From assembly GCA_039954875.1 (NCBI GenBank), contig CP157202.1, positions 806,001-870,000 on the forward strand: a stretch of DNA of 64,000 nt. Direction: 5' to 3'. The DNA comes from G039954875 sp039954875. GTDB lineage: Bacteria; Bacteroidota; Bacteroidia; Flavobacteriales; Blattabacteriaceae. Shown one piece after another: positions 41,392 to 51,589 of this stretch. Both the position numbers and the translations under genes were made by a program. The notes beneath the pieces were generated by a model that did not search any database, was not told the origin of the DNA, and worked only from the letters and a program-made list of their open reading frames with translations. The stretch's first letter is position 1, and the number at the start of each line of letters is the position of its first letter.

Positions 41392-41412
41392 TAAAACAGT
41401 GTTTTATCTTTT
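41390..41412 (+). terminator. AT-rich hairpin with T tail after rsgA
   Basis: Stem GATAAAAC (41390-41397), loop AGT, GTTTTATC (41401-41408), then TTTT. Perfect 8-bp stem, low GC. It separates the aromatic/rsgA operon from metK. Confidence 0.5.
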
Positions 41413-41472
41413 AGAGCCGCATAGATACCCCCCCCTTTGTCTTAAAGATAAACCATCAAAATACTACAAGTT

Positions 41473-42726
41473 ATGCCCTATCTCTTCACAAGTGAATCGG
41501 TCTCTGAAGGCCATCCCGACAAAATAGCTGATCAGATATCCGACGTCATACTAGACCAATTCCTTGCCCTTGACCCACAGGCAAAAGTAGCCGTAGAAAC
41601 CTTGGTCACTACTGGCCAGGTTATCCTAGCCGGGGAAGTGCATTCGAGCGCTTGGGTAGACCTACAAAAGGTCGTCCGTAAACTCATTCAAAAAATAGGC
41701 TATACGAAGAGCGAATACCAATTTGATGCCGACTCTTGCGGCATACTCTCAGCCATCCATGAACAATCGCCTGATATCTCACAAGGTATTGAACAGTCTC
41801 AAAAAGAGTATCAAGGTGCCGGAGATCAAGGCATGATGTTCGGATACGCCACTAAAGAAACCGAAAACTATATGCCACTGGCATTGGAACTATCTCACCG
41901 CTTATTACACGAGCTTTCAACCATAAGAAGCAAAAGCCAAATGATGCCCTACCTCCGCCCAGACTCTAAGGCGCAAGTTACCTTGGAATACACCGATGAG
42001 CATACACCTCAACGCATAGACACCATCGTTCTCTCTACCCAACATGATGAATTCGATAGCGAAGAGAAGATGCGGCAGCGTATCGCCCGAGATATCAAAG
42101 GGATTCTTATCCCGAGAGTAAAAGAAACCTTGCCTAATCGCATGAAAAATCTCTTCACTGATAAGATCAAATACCATATCAACCCAACTGGGAAATTCGT
42201 CATCGGAGGCCCACATGGCGATTCTGGTCTGACCGGTCGGAAAATCATCATAGATACCTACGGAGGCAAGGGCGCACACGGTGGTGGAGCTTTCTCAGGC
42301 AAAGATCCATCCAAAGTAGACCGCTCTGCGGCTTATGCTGCGCGACACATCGCTAAAAACTTAGTGGCTGCTGGTCTGGCCAACGAATTATTGGTACAGA
42401 TATCCTACGCCATAGGTATCGCAGAGCCTATGGGTATATACATCAACACCTATGGCACATCCAAACTAGGACTTTCTGATGGAGTCATTGCCCAAAAGGT
42501 TAAAGAAATCTTTGATCTACGTCCTTATGCCATTGAACAACGCCTGAAACTACGCCAACCGATCTATGAAGAAACTGCTGCCTATGGCCACATGGGCAGG
42601 ACACCTGGAAAAGTATGGAAAACCTTCACCAATGGTGATAGCCAAACAATCGAGAAAGAAGTAGAACTCTTCACCTGGGAAAAATTAGATCAAATCCGTC
42701 TCATTAGAGAAGTTTTTAAAATCTAA
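41473..42726 (+). CDS. metK: S-adenosylmethionine synthetase
   Basis: A 417-residue enzyme making SAM from methionine and ATP. Conserved pieces: LFTSESVSEGHPDKIADQIS at the N-terminus, GAGDQGMMFGYAT (ATP-binding signature), FVIGGPHGDSGLTGRKIIID, and GGGAFSGKDPSKVDRSAAY (second signature) with the expected lysine and aspartate residues. The length matches the longer Bacteroidota form. Upstream is an unusual TA-C8-TTTG stretch (41427-41439) where a TACCTTTG promoter element might have been expanded. Stands alone between a terminator and a 3.4-kb debris block. Confidence 0.95.
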   Translation: MPYLFTSESVSEGHPDKIADQISDVILDQFLALDPQAKVAVETLVTTGQVILAGEVHSSAWVDLQKVVRKLIQKIGYTKSEYQFDADSCGILSAIHEQSPDISQGIEQSQKEYQGAGDQGMMFGYATKETENYMPLALELSHRLLHELSTIRSKSQMMPYLRPDSKAQVTLEYTDEHTPQRIDTIVLSTQHDEFDSEEKMRQRIARDIKGILIPRVKETLPNRMKNLFTDKIKYHINPTGKFVIGGPHGDSGLTGRKIIIDTYGGKGAHGGGAFSGKDPSKVDRSAAYAARHIAKNLVAAGLANELLVQISYAIGIAEPMGIYINTYGTSKLGLSDGVIAQKVKEIFDLRPYAIEQRLKLRQPIYEETAAYGHMGRTPGKVWKTFTNGDSQTIEKEVELFTWEKLDQIRLIREVFKI

Positions 42727-42744
42727 TCTTAGGCCGCTTCCTAT

Positions 42745-43330
42745 TTCGGATATCATTCTGGGTAGGGAAGGACTCTTCATGAATCGCATTCATAACTTTC
42801 TCGACAAACTCTCCATAAAATCCCTTCTGAACACATGTTCTCTTTAGCCTTGCTCTATATCTCCCTTCAACGATCCGGTTAAAGTGTTGGCTTATTTATA
42901 GACTTTTTTCAATACTCTCACTTTCCTCGCGGAATCCATACAGTCAACAAGGGTTTTAATCATAGCATTATCGGCTATATCTATTTGCTTCCGCAATTCA
43001 GATAAATGAGTTTCATACGGGGGACCACCTTATCTTTTATACAGAATTTATTGGCTGTGCCCCCCCCCTGTCGTAAAGAAACCAATATTTCTTTTAATCC
43101 TATCAAACAATTCTTTATCCTGAGCTTTATGTGTATGCATCAGAAGAAAAGAGATTTTTTTTCAAAAGCTTTGTCGCTTCTTCAAACTTCTTTATGATGG
43201 AATCAAACTTACCCGGGTTGTTATCTTGTGCTTGCAAAGAATCCGTTAAAAAAATAAGCATGCCAAAGACAACTGTAACTTTTTTTCATTCCTAATGGGA
43301 TTATTGGTTATAGCCGAAAAGGTATAAACT
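42745..43330 (-). pseudogene. chorismate mutase-like remnant
   Basis: On the minus strand one frame reads THLSELRKQIDIADNAMIKT, LVDCMDSARKVRVLKKVYK, a stop, then GDIEQG and REHVFRRDFMESLSRKL, with AIHEESFPTQNDI in a neighbouring frame. This tracks AroQ chorismate mutases (LRxQIDxIDxxLIxLLxxRMxxAxxIGxxKK ... AIHEESIRIQNEI) and the equivalent domain of the intact fusion at 39264. Upstream, a signal-peptide-like MKKSYSCLWHAYFFNGFF suggests an exported form, but this is weak. A C9 run at about 43061 and several stops disrupt it. Confidence 0.4.
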
Positions 43331-44104
43331 CATTTTTTATTGCAATCACAACTGGTACGCCTACTATCACACTTGGATAACAAGTCTAAGTAAAATGTAA
43401 TTATATCTCCTCTCTTCCTAACTAATACGACCTGATATAATGATCATTGATATTATATAAACACATACTGGCACACTCCAAACCCTTAAAAGCTTTATAG
43501 TAGCACGTACCAAAATATTATATGTATGCACAGCATAAGAATACCTGGAAGGGTATTTAACTTTTACTTTCTCTCTGTAATTCAAAAACTTTACACCAAT
43601 CGTATAGACTAGTGGTTCAATTTCCTTCTTATTGCACAAACGTTTTTCATTCCAAATAGCGTCTGCTCAAGGTAAATCTTGAGCTTAGGCGCATATCTAC
43701 AGACAAAGTGCATATCCCACCCTAACGTACTCTTCATCGGTTCGCCACATAATACGTTTCTAAATCCTGTACGGTCACCTTATGGACTACAGAGTCTCTC
43801 TATCAAAAGAGATATAAACTAGGTCCAACTAGTCCTTAAACAACTTTAAAACCGCATTGGGCGTGAGCACTTGACTGTCAAATGCATTATTATTGCCCGA
43901 TACCGTCTGCTGATTCTGTAATGCATCCGAGTAAAGATCTGAAATATCTTTTGCTTGGGTAAGCAAACCAGTTAGCACAGACTTCTAGCCCTTCCCCCAC
44001 TTGTCAAAATATATCAGTTTATAGAAAAAAGGTATTAATTCTGAACCACTTTCGTAAAGCTTGAAAAAGAACCTTCTTCATCACACAGGTTCATATATAC
44101 CCGA
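43331..44104 (-). other. degenerate region, unrecognised minus-strand remnant
   Basis: Minus-strand pieces such as SVLTGLLTQAKDISDLYSDA, NAFDSQVLTPNAVLKLFKD and, at 43418-43639, a 73-codon frame ending in a hydrophobic stretch (VWSVPVCVYIISMIIISG) suggest a decayed gene. No family recognised. Confidence 0.3.
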
Positions 44105-44480
44105 TCCTAATATTAAAATTCATCTATTTATTAAAAATAGTATTATGTTTTTTTATATTTATATTATCATAAATATGTCATTTATAAGTATACATAATTA
44201 ATAGTAATTAGGTGTAGTTTTTTTTATATTAAACTAATATAAATATTTTTATTGTAATTTATTATAAATATTTAAAACATCATACTAATACATTTATGTA
44301 TAATTACAAGTAATGTAACTATATATATTAATCAATATATAAACTAATAGCCATTTACTAAAATTACTTATAGGGGGAATTATACTCATATCCTTATAAT
44401 AACCATAAAAATAATACTATAATAAATAATGTACAAAAATCTTATTACTTAATATACTAAAATAAATTGAAGCCGTATCA
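44105..44480. other. AT-rich island, no gene
   Basis: Almost entirely A and T with no open frames of note. It precedes the lysine-rich debris block starting near 44494. Confidence 0.5.
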
Positions 44481-44493
44481 GGTATCTACAAAA

Positions 44494-46015
44494 AGATGAA
44501 TACCAAAAACGAAACGGAGAAGAAATTATCAGTTGGTCTTTATAATGCGATGGTCAAACACAACCATATATGCATTAAACTATCCAAGTTTATAGAATTA
44601 AAAAACTGAGCTGGAATTGAGAAAACCTGTACTGACTTAATAAAAAATAATGGTAAAATTAATGAATTTAAAATTATATACTCAAATTTGGGGAACTACA
44701 AAAAGAAAAAAGACTATAAAAAAGTATGCGATTTATTAATTAATACTGATCATTTTAGGCATTTAATAAAACAATTCTTCAACCCAGTTTTTTTTTAAAA
44801 ATTTCGAACCAAATGAAAACGGACCGAGCCCCAGAACATAAGCAAATTCCCACTATTATTACAAACACCTCACCTCCAAGGTATATAAACGACATAGCGA
44901 ACAAGAAAAAATACTCAATAAACTAAATCACAGTTTACAATCTTTTAAAAAGACTATATAACTTTTTTATACCTCAAAATGATATTCAATATTAAAAAAA
45001 ATAAACTCATACGTAGGACCAGTAAAAAAGTTATTAAAAACATTAGATGAGAAAACCGATATAAAAATACTACAAAAATTAAATCAAGGAAAAGACATGA
45101 AAAAAAACATCAAACATCCGAGTTGCATTAGAATTTTAAAAAAATGAATTACTCAATTTACCAGACAAAGCAAAAGAAAAAAAGCTATAGCATCTCATAC
45201 TCAAAAAGGATTACATATTTATTATTGTAATAAATAGTTAATAAAAATATAATAATTAGGATCGAGGAGAATATTACTAAATTAAACGAATAATACTTTA
45301 TTTACAATGGTATCAAAACACGATACTAGAATGCGTTTTCAACGCAACAAACACTTTGCTCATCCATAAACATCTTCCGATTCAAGCATCACATCTGGTT
45401 CATCTAATGATTAAATACAAGGCCAAAAACTTCAATATAAGACAACATTAAAAAAAACATCACCCTCAATCAATGAGATAAAAGTGATAGCAGAGGTGCA
45501 TTATCAGCCTGAGTCCACAAAACACCGAAAACCAAGTACCTCCAATAAATCAGTGTGAATCAGTATTATTAGAACTAAATGGGATAAATATATACATTCC
45601 AAAAAAAATACATAAACATCTCCCAAAGAGGTAAATAACATCCATCGAGAAAGTATGGAGATTTCAAACAGTGACCTATTCAAACCAATAATAAGATAAA
45701 TATTTTCCAGAAATAGATAAATTATTCACCAAAAAAGGAAAGCCTATATCCTAAAAAGCCCATCTACTCATCAATAAATTGAGAAAAACACATAAAAATT
45801 GGAACCTCAAACGCTTACCAGACCTCAAGAAAGAGATAGAAAAAAAATAGAAAAACTAGGCAACTCAAAAAAACACACCCAAGCAGATAAATTAATGAGG
45901 AACAATAAAGAAACTGGGCAATTGATCCTTGAGCAATTTCAAGGACAATTCACCACCTTGAAAGGTAATGAGAAAAATCACATAATCACTCAACACCATA
46001 TCCAACCCTAATAAA
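44494..46015 (+). pseudogene. lysine-rich, coiled-coil-like protein remnant, unrecognised
   Basis: From ATG 44494 the plus frame reads MNTKNETEKKLSVGLYNAMV, CIKLSKFIELKN, stop, IEKTCTDLIKNNGKINEFKI, CDLLINTDHFRHLIKQFFN. Further charged pieces follow in shifting frames, the longest being 45799-46011 (RPQERDRKKIEKLGNSKKHT, ending QHHIQP). It resembles the other lysine-rich debris blocks in composition and in being preceded by an AT-rich island. Function unknown. Confidence 0.35.
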
Positions 46016-46156
46016 ACTCTATTTTACCCTCAAAAAAAAGTAGAACTAGAACCTCTCATATAGCACTTTAAAATCCAGAGAGATAAAAACCATCTATCTA
46101 GACTCTTTCAAAACGGTTACTTAACTCTATTTTCGCAAAAAGAGAAACATCAGTCT

Positions 46157-47683
46157 ATGAAAAAAGTAAAAGTGCGCTTTGCCCCCAGCCCCACAGGGCC
46201 TTTGCATTTGGGGGGGGTCCGAACAGCTCTGTACAACTACCTATTTGCAAAAAGGTATCAAGGAGACTTCATCCTGCGGATAGAAGACACTGATCAAGAA
46301 CGCTTTGTCCCCGGCGCAGAAGGTTACATCCTAAAAGCCCTCCAATGGTGCGGTATCGAACCCGATGAAGGCCCGAGCTATGGCGGAAACTACGGCCCCT
46401 ACCGCCAATCTGAACGTAAGGAGATTTACAAATCGCACATCGAGCAACTCTTAAAAACTGGCCATGCCTATCATGCCTTTGATACGCCTGAGGTGCTTGA
46501 AACGCTTAGAGAAGCAGCCCATTTACAAGGACAAGTATTCACCTATAATGCCCGTATCCGAGAGCAGCTAGATAATGCTTTAAATCTTCATTCTGAAGAG
46601 GTAGCTGAACGCCTAGCACGTGGCTTGCCACATGTGATACGATTCAAAACACCTATTAGTCAACCACTCAAATTACACGATGAAATCCGCGGACAGATCT
46701 CCGTAGACACCCGTACCCTCGATGATAAAATTCTAGTAAAATCCGACGGTATGCCTACCTATCATTTAGCCAATGTGATAGACGACCATCTGATGCGAAT
46801 TTCCCACGTGATCCGTGGCGAAGAGTGGTTACCCGCGATGCCTATACACCTGCTCCTATACCGCGCATTCGGTTGGGAGACGCCTCAGTTTGCTCATCTG
46901 CCTCTGATACTAAAACCTGAGGGCAAAGGCAAGCTTAGTAAACGAGATGGGGATCGATTGGACTTCCCTGTATTACCCTTGAGATGGAAAGATCCACATA
47001 GTGGAGCCATCAGCCAAGGCTATCGCGATGCAGGCTATTTCTCCGAAGCTTTTATCAATATGATCGCCCTTTTGGGGTGGAATCCCGGCGGAGAACAGGA
47101 GCTTTTTTCTCTAGAATCATTGATTAAAAAATTTTCCCTAGAAAAGGTTAACAAATCTGGTGCCCACTTTAGTAAAGAAAAAGCACAATGGTTCAACCAA
47201 CAATATCTGCAACAAAAACCGCTCGAGGAGCTCACATCACTATTCAGCCAAGAGCTCAAAAAGCACAAGATATATGCAGAGAATCATTACGTCCAAAGAG
47301 TCGTAGAAGCGATCAGAGATCGGGCCCACTTCATCCATGAGATCTGGGATCAATCGATTTACTTTTTCATCCCACCTGACTCTTATGAAGAAAAAGCAGT
47401 AAAAAAAGCTTGGCGTCCAGATACAGCCTCATATTTGGATCAGCTAAAAGACCTTTTGCAAGCCACAGAAAATTTTACAGCCAATCATTTACGGGAAAAT
47501 ATCCAAGTATTTGTAAAAGCCCGGCAACTCAGCTTTGGTCGGCTCATGCAACCTTTGCGTCTAGCGCTAGTCGGTGCTTTATATGGGGCTGATGTTTTTT
47601 TCATAATGGAGATGCTAGGTCGGCAGGAGAGCACACAACGCCTCACACGTCTCTGTAAAGTATTGAGTACATCGAAACACTAA
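46157..47683 (+). CDS. gltX: glutamyl-tRNA synthetase
   Basis: A 508-residue class I synthetase. FAPSPTGPLHLGGVRTALYN holds the HIGH-type motif (HLGG), FILRIEDTDQERF follows, and GKLSKRDGDRLDFPVLPL holds the KMSKS-type motif. The AISQGYRDAGYFSEAFINMIALLGWNPGG segment is the form typical of Bacteroidota GltX. It charges tRNA-Glu with glutamate. A weak promoter candidate TATTTTCG lies at 46129-46136. A run of seven G falls inside the HLGG codons without disturbing the frame. Its stop overlaps that of the convergent pepP by three bases or fewer. Confidence 0.96.
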   Translation: MKKVKVRFAPSPTGPLHLGGVRTALYNYLFAKRYQGDFILRIEDTDQERFVPGAEGYILKALQWCGIEPDEGPSYGGNYGPYRQSERKEIYKSHIEQLLKTGHAYHAFDTPEVLETLREAAHLQGQVFTYNARIREQLDNALNLHSEEVAERLARGLPHVIRFKTPISQPLKLHDEIRGQISVDTRTLDDKILVKSDGMPTYHLANVIDDHLMRISHVIRGEEWLPAMPIHLLLYRAFGWETPQFAHLPLILKPEGKGKLSKRDGDRLDFPVLPLRWKDPHSGAISQGYRDAGYFSEAFINMIALLGWNPGGEQELFSLESLIKKFSLEKVNKSGAHFSKEKAQWFNQQYLQQKPLEELTSLFSQELKKHKIYAENHYVQRVVEAIRDRAHFIHEIWDQSIYFFIPPDSYEEKAVKKAWRPDTASYLDQLKDLLQATENFTANHLRENIQVFVKARQLSFGRLMQPLRLALVGALYGADVFFIMEMLGRQESTQRLTRLCKVLSTSKH

Positions 47684-48978
47684 GGCTTTGAATGCATCAA
47701 AGTTTCGATCTCATCGGCCAAAATGGGGATATTTTTCATCAAGTTGAGCGGTACGCCACTCTTTTGGATGACATAATCGTCTTCGATCCGGATACCAAGC
47801 CCTTCTCTAGGGATGTAAATACCCGGTTCTACGGTTAAGACCATCCCAGCTTGGAAAGGTCCTGAAAGGATGCCATAGTCATGAGTATCGAGCCCCAGAT
47901 GGTGAGATATGCCATGCATGAAATATTTTTTGTAGACAGGCTGTTGTGGATCTTCGTTTTGCACATCGGCCCGATCGAGTAATCCTAATCCAATTAGTTC
48001 TGCCGTCATGATTTTCCCCACCTCCTTATGATAGGTATGCCAATCGTTTCCAGGCACGAGCATCTCGGCGGCTTGGTCTTTGACCTGTAAGACAGCATTA
48101 TAGATCTGGCGCTGACGCTCGGTATAGCGCCCATTCACTGGGATGGTACGGGTCAAGTCGGCATTGTAATTAGCATAGCAAGCCCCAACATCCATCAACA
48201 ACAGCTCACCGTCCTGGCATAACTTATTGTTTTCTATATAGTGCAGGATGCAAGCGCTATAGCCGCTGGCAATGATAGGTGTATAGGCAAATCCATTGGC
48301 ACGGTTGCTGAGGAATTCGTGGATCCATTCAGCTTCGATCTCATATTCCCAGACACCTGGCTTTATAAAATTTATAACCCGACTAAAACCTTTCTTCGTA
48401 ATATCACAAGCTGTTTGGATCAGGACAATCTCTTCAGGCTCTTTGACCGAGCGCAAGCGTTGCAGGATAGGGTTACTTCGCTTGTACTCGTGTAAACTGT
48501 ATTGCCTTTGAATCCTTTTGACAAATAGATCTTCTCGCGTTTGGACCTCGCGCATGGCCCTGTAGTGCTCATTGAAGTTGATATAGACTTTTTCAACTTC
48601 AGTCATGAGCTTATAGAAGATACTTTCAAATTCGTCCAACCAATAGACGGTCTGCACCCCTGAACGCTGTCTAGCTTGCTCTTTGGTGACTTTAGGCCCA
48701 CCCCAGATGACGATGTGTTCGTTGGTCTCTTTGAGAAACAAGATCTCCATATGCGCTTCGTGAAAAGCATCCGGAAATAACAGTAAAATGCTCTCCTCCT
48801 GATCGATGCCTGAGAGATAAAAGATGTCGCGATGCTGATGTAAGGGTAAGCTACTGTAGGCATTGATCGGATAGATGTCGTTGAAATGAAATATCGCCAG
48901 AGATTTTTTATCCAACCAATTAGTAAATTTTTTACGATTCTTGATGAAGAGTTGTTGGGGTAATAAGTTATATTTCAT
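47680..48978 (-). CDS. pepP: Xaa-Pro aminopeptidase (aminopeptidase P family)
   Basis: A 432-residue pita-bread metallopeptidase that removes N-terminal residues before proline. The N-terminal creatinase-like domain includes LPLHQHRDIFYLSGIDQEES; the catalytic domain shows ASGYSACILHYIENN, LLMDVGACYANYNADLTRTI (metal-binding aspartates), YFMHGISHHLGLDTHDYG (histidine ligand) and VLTVEPGIYIPREGLGIRIED (glutamate ligands). All five metal ligands appear present. It converges on gltX with overlapping stop codons (CTAA at 47680-47683). Confidence 0.92.
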   Translation of the reverse strand: MKYNLLPQQLFIKNRKKFTNWLDKKSLAIFHFNDIYPINAYSSLPLHQHRDIFYLSGIDQEESILLLFPDAFHEAHMEILFLKETNEHIVIWGGPKVTKEQARQRSGVQTVYWLDEFESIFYKLMTEVEKVYINFNEHYRAMREVQTREDLFVKRIQRQYSLHEYKRSNPILQRLRSVKEPEEIVLIQTACDITKKGFSRVINFIKPGVWEYEIEAEWIHEFLSNRANGFAYTPIIASGYSACILHYIENNKLCQDGELLLMDVGACYANYNADLTRTIPVNGRYTERQRQIYNAVLQVKDQAAEMLVPGNDWHTYHKEVGKIMTAELIGLGLLDRADVQNEDPQQPVYKKYFMHGISHHLGLDTHDYGILSGPFQAGMVLTVEPGIYIPREGLGIRIEDDYVIQKSGVPLNLMKNIPILADEIETLMHSKP

Positions 48979-50920
48979 TGAAATGAATTAAAAAATTTAT
49001 TAAAACCTAACTCTCCTCGGACCTTATAAAGGTAGATGATTGTCACTTATTAGACTAACATTTGGGTTAAAAATCACTCACAGGCCCGCTTCGAAATATT
49101 TCCTTGATAGGGATTTAATAAACCTTTAAGTTCCATAGAGAGCAAGAGACCCATCAACTAATAGATGAGCATATTCAATGCATAAGAGATCTCATCAAGT
49201 TATGTGTTGTGCTCACCTCTTTCCAATAAGCTAAGCGTAGATAACCTCTTCCTAAGCCTCGAATACACCAGAGAATTATGTTTGTTATGTCTTAGACGTT
49301 TCTTGAAATGGATCCTGACAATTGAGTAAATAAATTACATTTTGGATAGAGATGATTAAATATGCCTGATGTGTCTTGATCCGCTTAATCAGATGGTTGC
49401 ATCCAGCACTATAAAGACCCCCCACCGAACAAAGCGGGGTAAAAATATATCTATTATGCGTATTTGGTATATTTTTTACTTTAATCATCGTGTCACCCTT
49501 CAAAAAGCCATCTCGATAATAATCGTCGCTTAACCCAAGATCGATATGATACTATTTAGCAAGAGAAAATTTTTCCCGTAACGGATCAAGAGCGGCATAT
49601 TCGATCAGCAAGACCCCAGTCTCACACATCTCCTCGCTCGGCCAATTAAGATTAGGGTGGGGGATGATGAAACTTTCCCCTATAACTTAAAAAATTAAAA
49701 AGAGTTAACCTTTAACATCACCTTCCATAGATAGGGGTAGGTATCGAAGCTGTTCTTATCCTTACCGCAGTAAGATATACGGGCTTTGGATTGGGAAATG
49801 GATTTCTCTGAGCGCCTAAGGTTGATCAAAAGGATTATGGACAAATTTTTAGAGATCATCGAACTGCTACTACACGACAAAAAGAGTGATTCACCAAGCT
49901 AGTAAATACCTTTTCTCATAGAAAATCTGACCAAAAGAGAAATGTTTGAGCTCTTTGAAGAAACTCTAAAGCATGAGCCTTCTTCAGGAAGAGCTAACCC
50001 ATTAATTATAATAATATTACTGATACACTACTTTATATTTTCCTACAAAGAAATCTTCTGGAAACTCAGTTATAGAAAGCTCGTGATTTTATCTGGCAGT
50101 GTGGGGGGTATTACAATGATGAATCACTAAAAGAGAACAACATCAAGTTGATTGACTTCATAAAAGATACTGCCGGAGTAGTAACCCAATGAAATGATAT
50201 ATGCAGACCATAAATATTTTTGATAACCTCTACAAAAGAATCCTCAGCAAAGATTTATATCAACATTTCCAAGATACATTGCGGGCTCTGAGGGCTGATT
50301 TTGACCACTCTAAAGCCATAGGTATGCTTAGCCATAATTTCACCTGGTTGATATCGAATAAAATTATCGTCATCCCAGAGGTCAAAAGGTGGTTTTTAAA
50401 AGAAATACTCGAGCAACAGAATATCTTTACCGAGGGCTCACATATACTCTTAGATCAAGTAGCTGTAGGTCTATGACAAGCACGGATCAAGGCCAAAGGC
50501 CATTCACAGATCAGCTTATTTTAAGGGAGTAAATATAAGGCTTACTACAGTGCATTTATCTGTGTTTTTGAGTTACTAATAAGCAAAACCTACCGACTGT
50601 ATGGAACACTTCTTTGGTAATTATACATGCATAGAAAAGGGTATAGCCAAGATAGAAGGATTTGACCACTCAAAGATCTTGAGCTGTGACTATCATCCTG
50701 CCCCAGGCAAGAATGAAGATACCTCAACTGAGGTATTTGATCAGGCACATCTAATGGTCTTATCTATATAGACCTAACATAACGAAGTCCAATATATAAA
50801 ATCCTTATTTTACTTTTGAGGGGACGAAGTAAAACAACCATCTATTACTACGATAAAAAGAACTTGTTTCCCCACACAAACTATCAAGGTAACCGAGATA
50901 TACTTAAAAATAATAGTAGT
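48979..50920. other. degenerate region with short unrecognised frames
   Basis: About 1.9 kb of mostly interrupted sequence. The clearest plus-strand pieces are 49830-50130 (LRLIKRIMDKFLEIIELLLH, KREMFELFEETLKHEPSSGR) and 50201-50476 (FDNLYKRILSKDLYQHFQDT, FTWLISNKIIVIPEVKRWFL, then QARIKAKGHSQISLF after a stop and MEHFFGNYTCIEKGIAKIEG). They may come from one decayed gene of about 1 kb; the family was not recognised. A minus-strand 72-codon frame at 49285-49503 has no recognisable features. Confidence 0.35.
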
Positions 50921-50924
50921 GATA

Positions 50925-51175
50925 TCAAAGCAAATAGAATCTCATGATCCCTTTACCTTCCATCAATTCATAAATCAATAGATGTTATCTATTGATACGT
51001 ATACTTCATAACCAGGCAAGGTTGCGTTTAAGTTTTTCTAGCTTTCCTATCCCTTTATATGGAGCTTGAGTAATAGGTTCAAGCAAAATGGTGATCCTAT
51101 TTTAAAGAGATTTATTCCCTATATTCTTCCAGCAGATCAGATATTACTTGGCCTCAGGTAAGAATATTATTTCCA
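50925..51175 (-). pseudogene. Txe/YoeB-type toxin, inactivated
   Basis: From ATG 51175: MEIIFLPEAK, stop, YLICWKNIGNKSL, stop, NRITILLEPITQAPYKGIGK, LEKLKRNLAW, SIRINR and HLLIYELMEGKGI. Read through the stops this is the whole of a YoeB/Txe family ribosome-dependent mRNA interferase (FWxxxxKKxxxKIxxLIxDIxxxPxxGxGKPExLKxxLxGxWSRRIxxEHRLVYxV). At least four nonsense changes are present and the two catalytic arginines are partly replaced. It overlaps the antitoxin gene end by eight bases, the usual toxin-antitoxin layout. Confidence 0.72.
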
Positions 51176-51411
51176 TAGATCTTCAATTTTTATGAGGCGT
51201 CTTTCTTGGTTTTTGGCTTGTTTGATGGCTCGTTCCAAACTCTCTCTATTGGCTTGTCTAGCTAATAATTATATGGTTTCATCCATTTCATCCAGAGGTA
51301 CGAGGAAACAACTTACTTTTGCTTCTGTGCACAATAACTCTGTCCTTATCAGCCAAATAAGTGTACTTTTTTACGTTTTTTAATAAACTTGGATATATTG
51401 ACGGTTTTCAT
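51168..51411 (-). pseudogene. Phd/YefM-type antitoxin, inactivated
   Basis: From ATG 51411: MKTVNISKFIKKRKKVHLFG, then in another frame DKDRVIVHRSKSKLFPRTSG, then LDEMDETI, LLARQANRESLERAIKQAKN and RLIKIEDLWK before TAA. This follows the Phd/YefM type: N-terminal DNA-binding part, then a C-terminal toxin-neutralising helix. Two frame changes and one or two stops inactivate it. It lies immediately upstream of the toxin remnant. Confidence 0.65.
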
Positions 51412-51589
51412 AGTACATAATTTTGTACAAAAATCAAAGTCTTACCTATTTATAGCTCTATACTTTCCAAGAAAGTATTTCCTAAAACTACAGAAATTGA
51501 TTATAAAATTTCTTTAAGTGAGTATTTCAGAGGACTTACCTTTAAAAGAAAGCCCGCCACTAAATATCCATAATTAGAGGAGAGAAATC

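Noticed and set aside
41917..42279. 120-codon minus-strand open frame inside metK
   Set aside because: Antisense shadow of metK with no family features.
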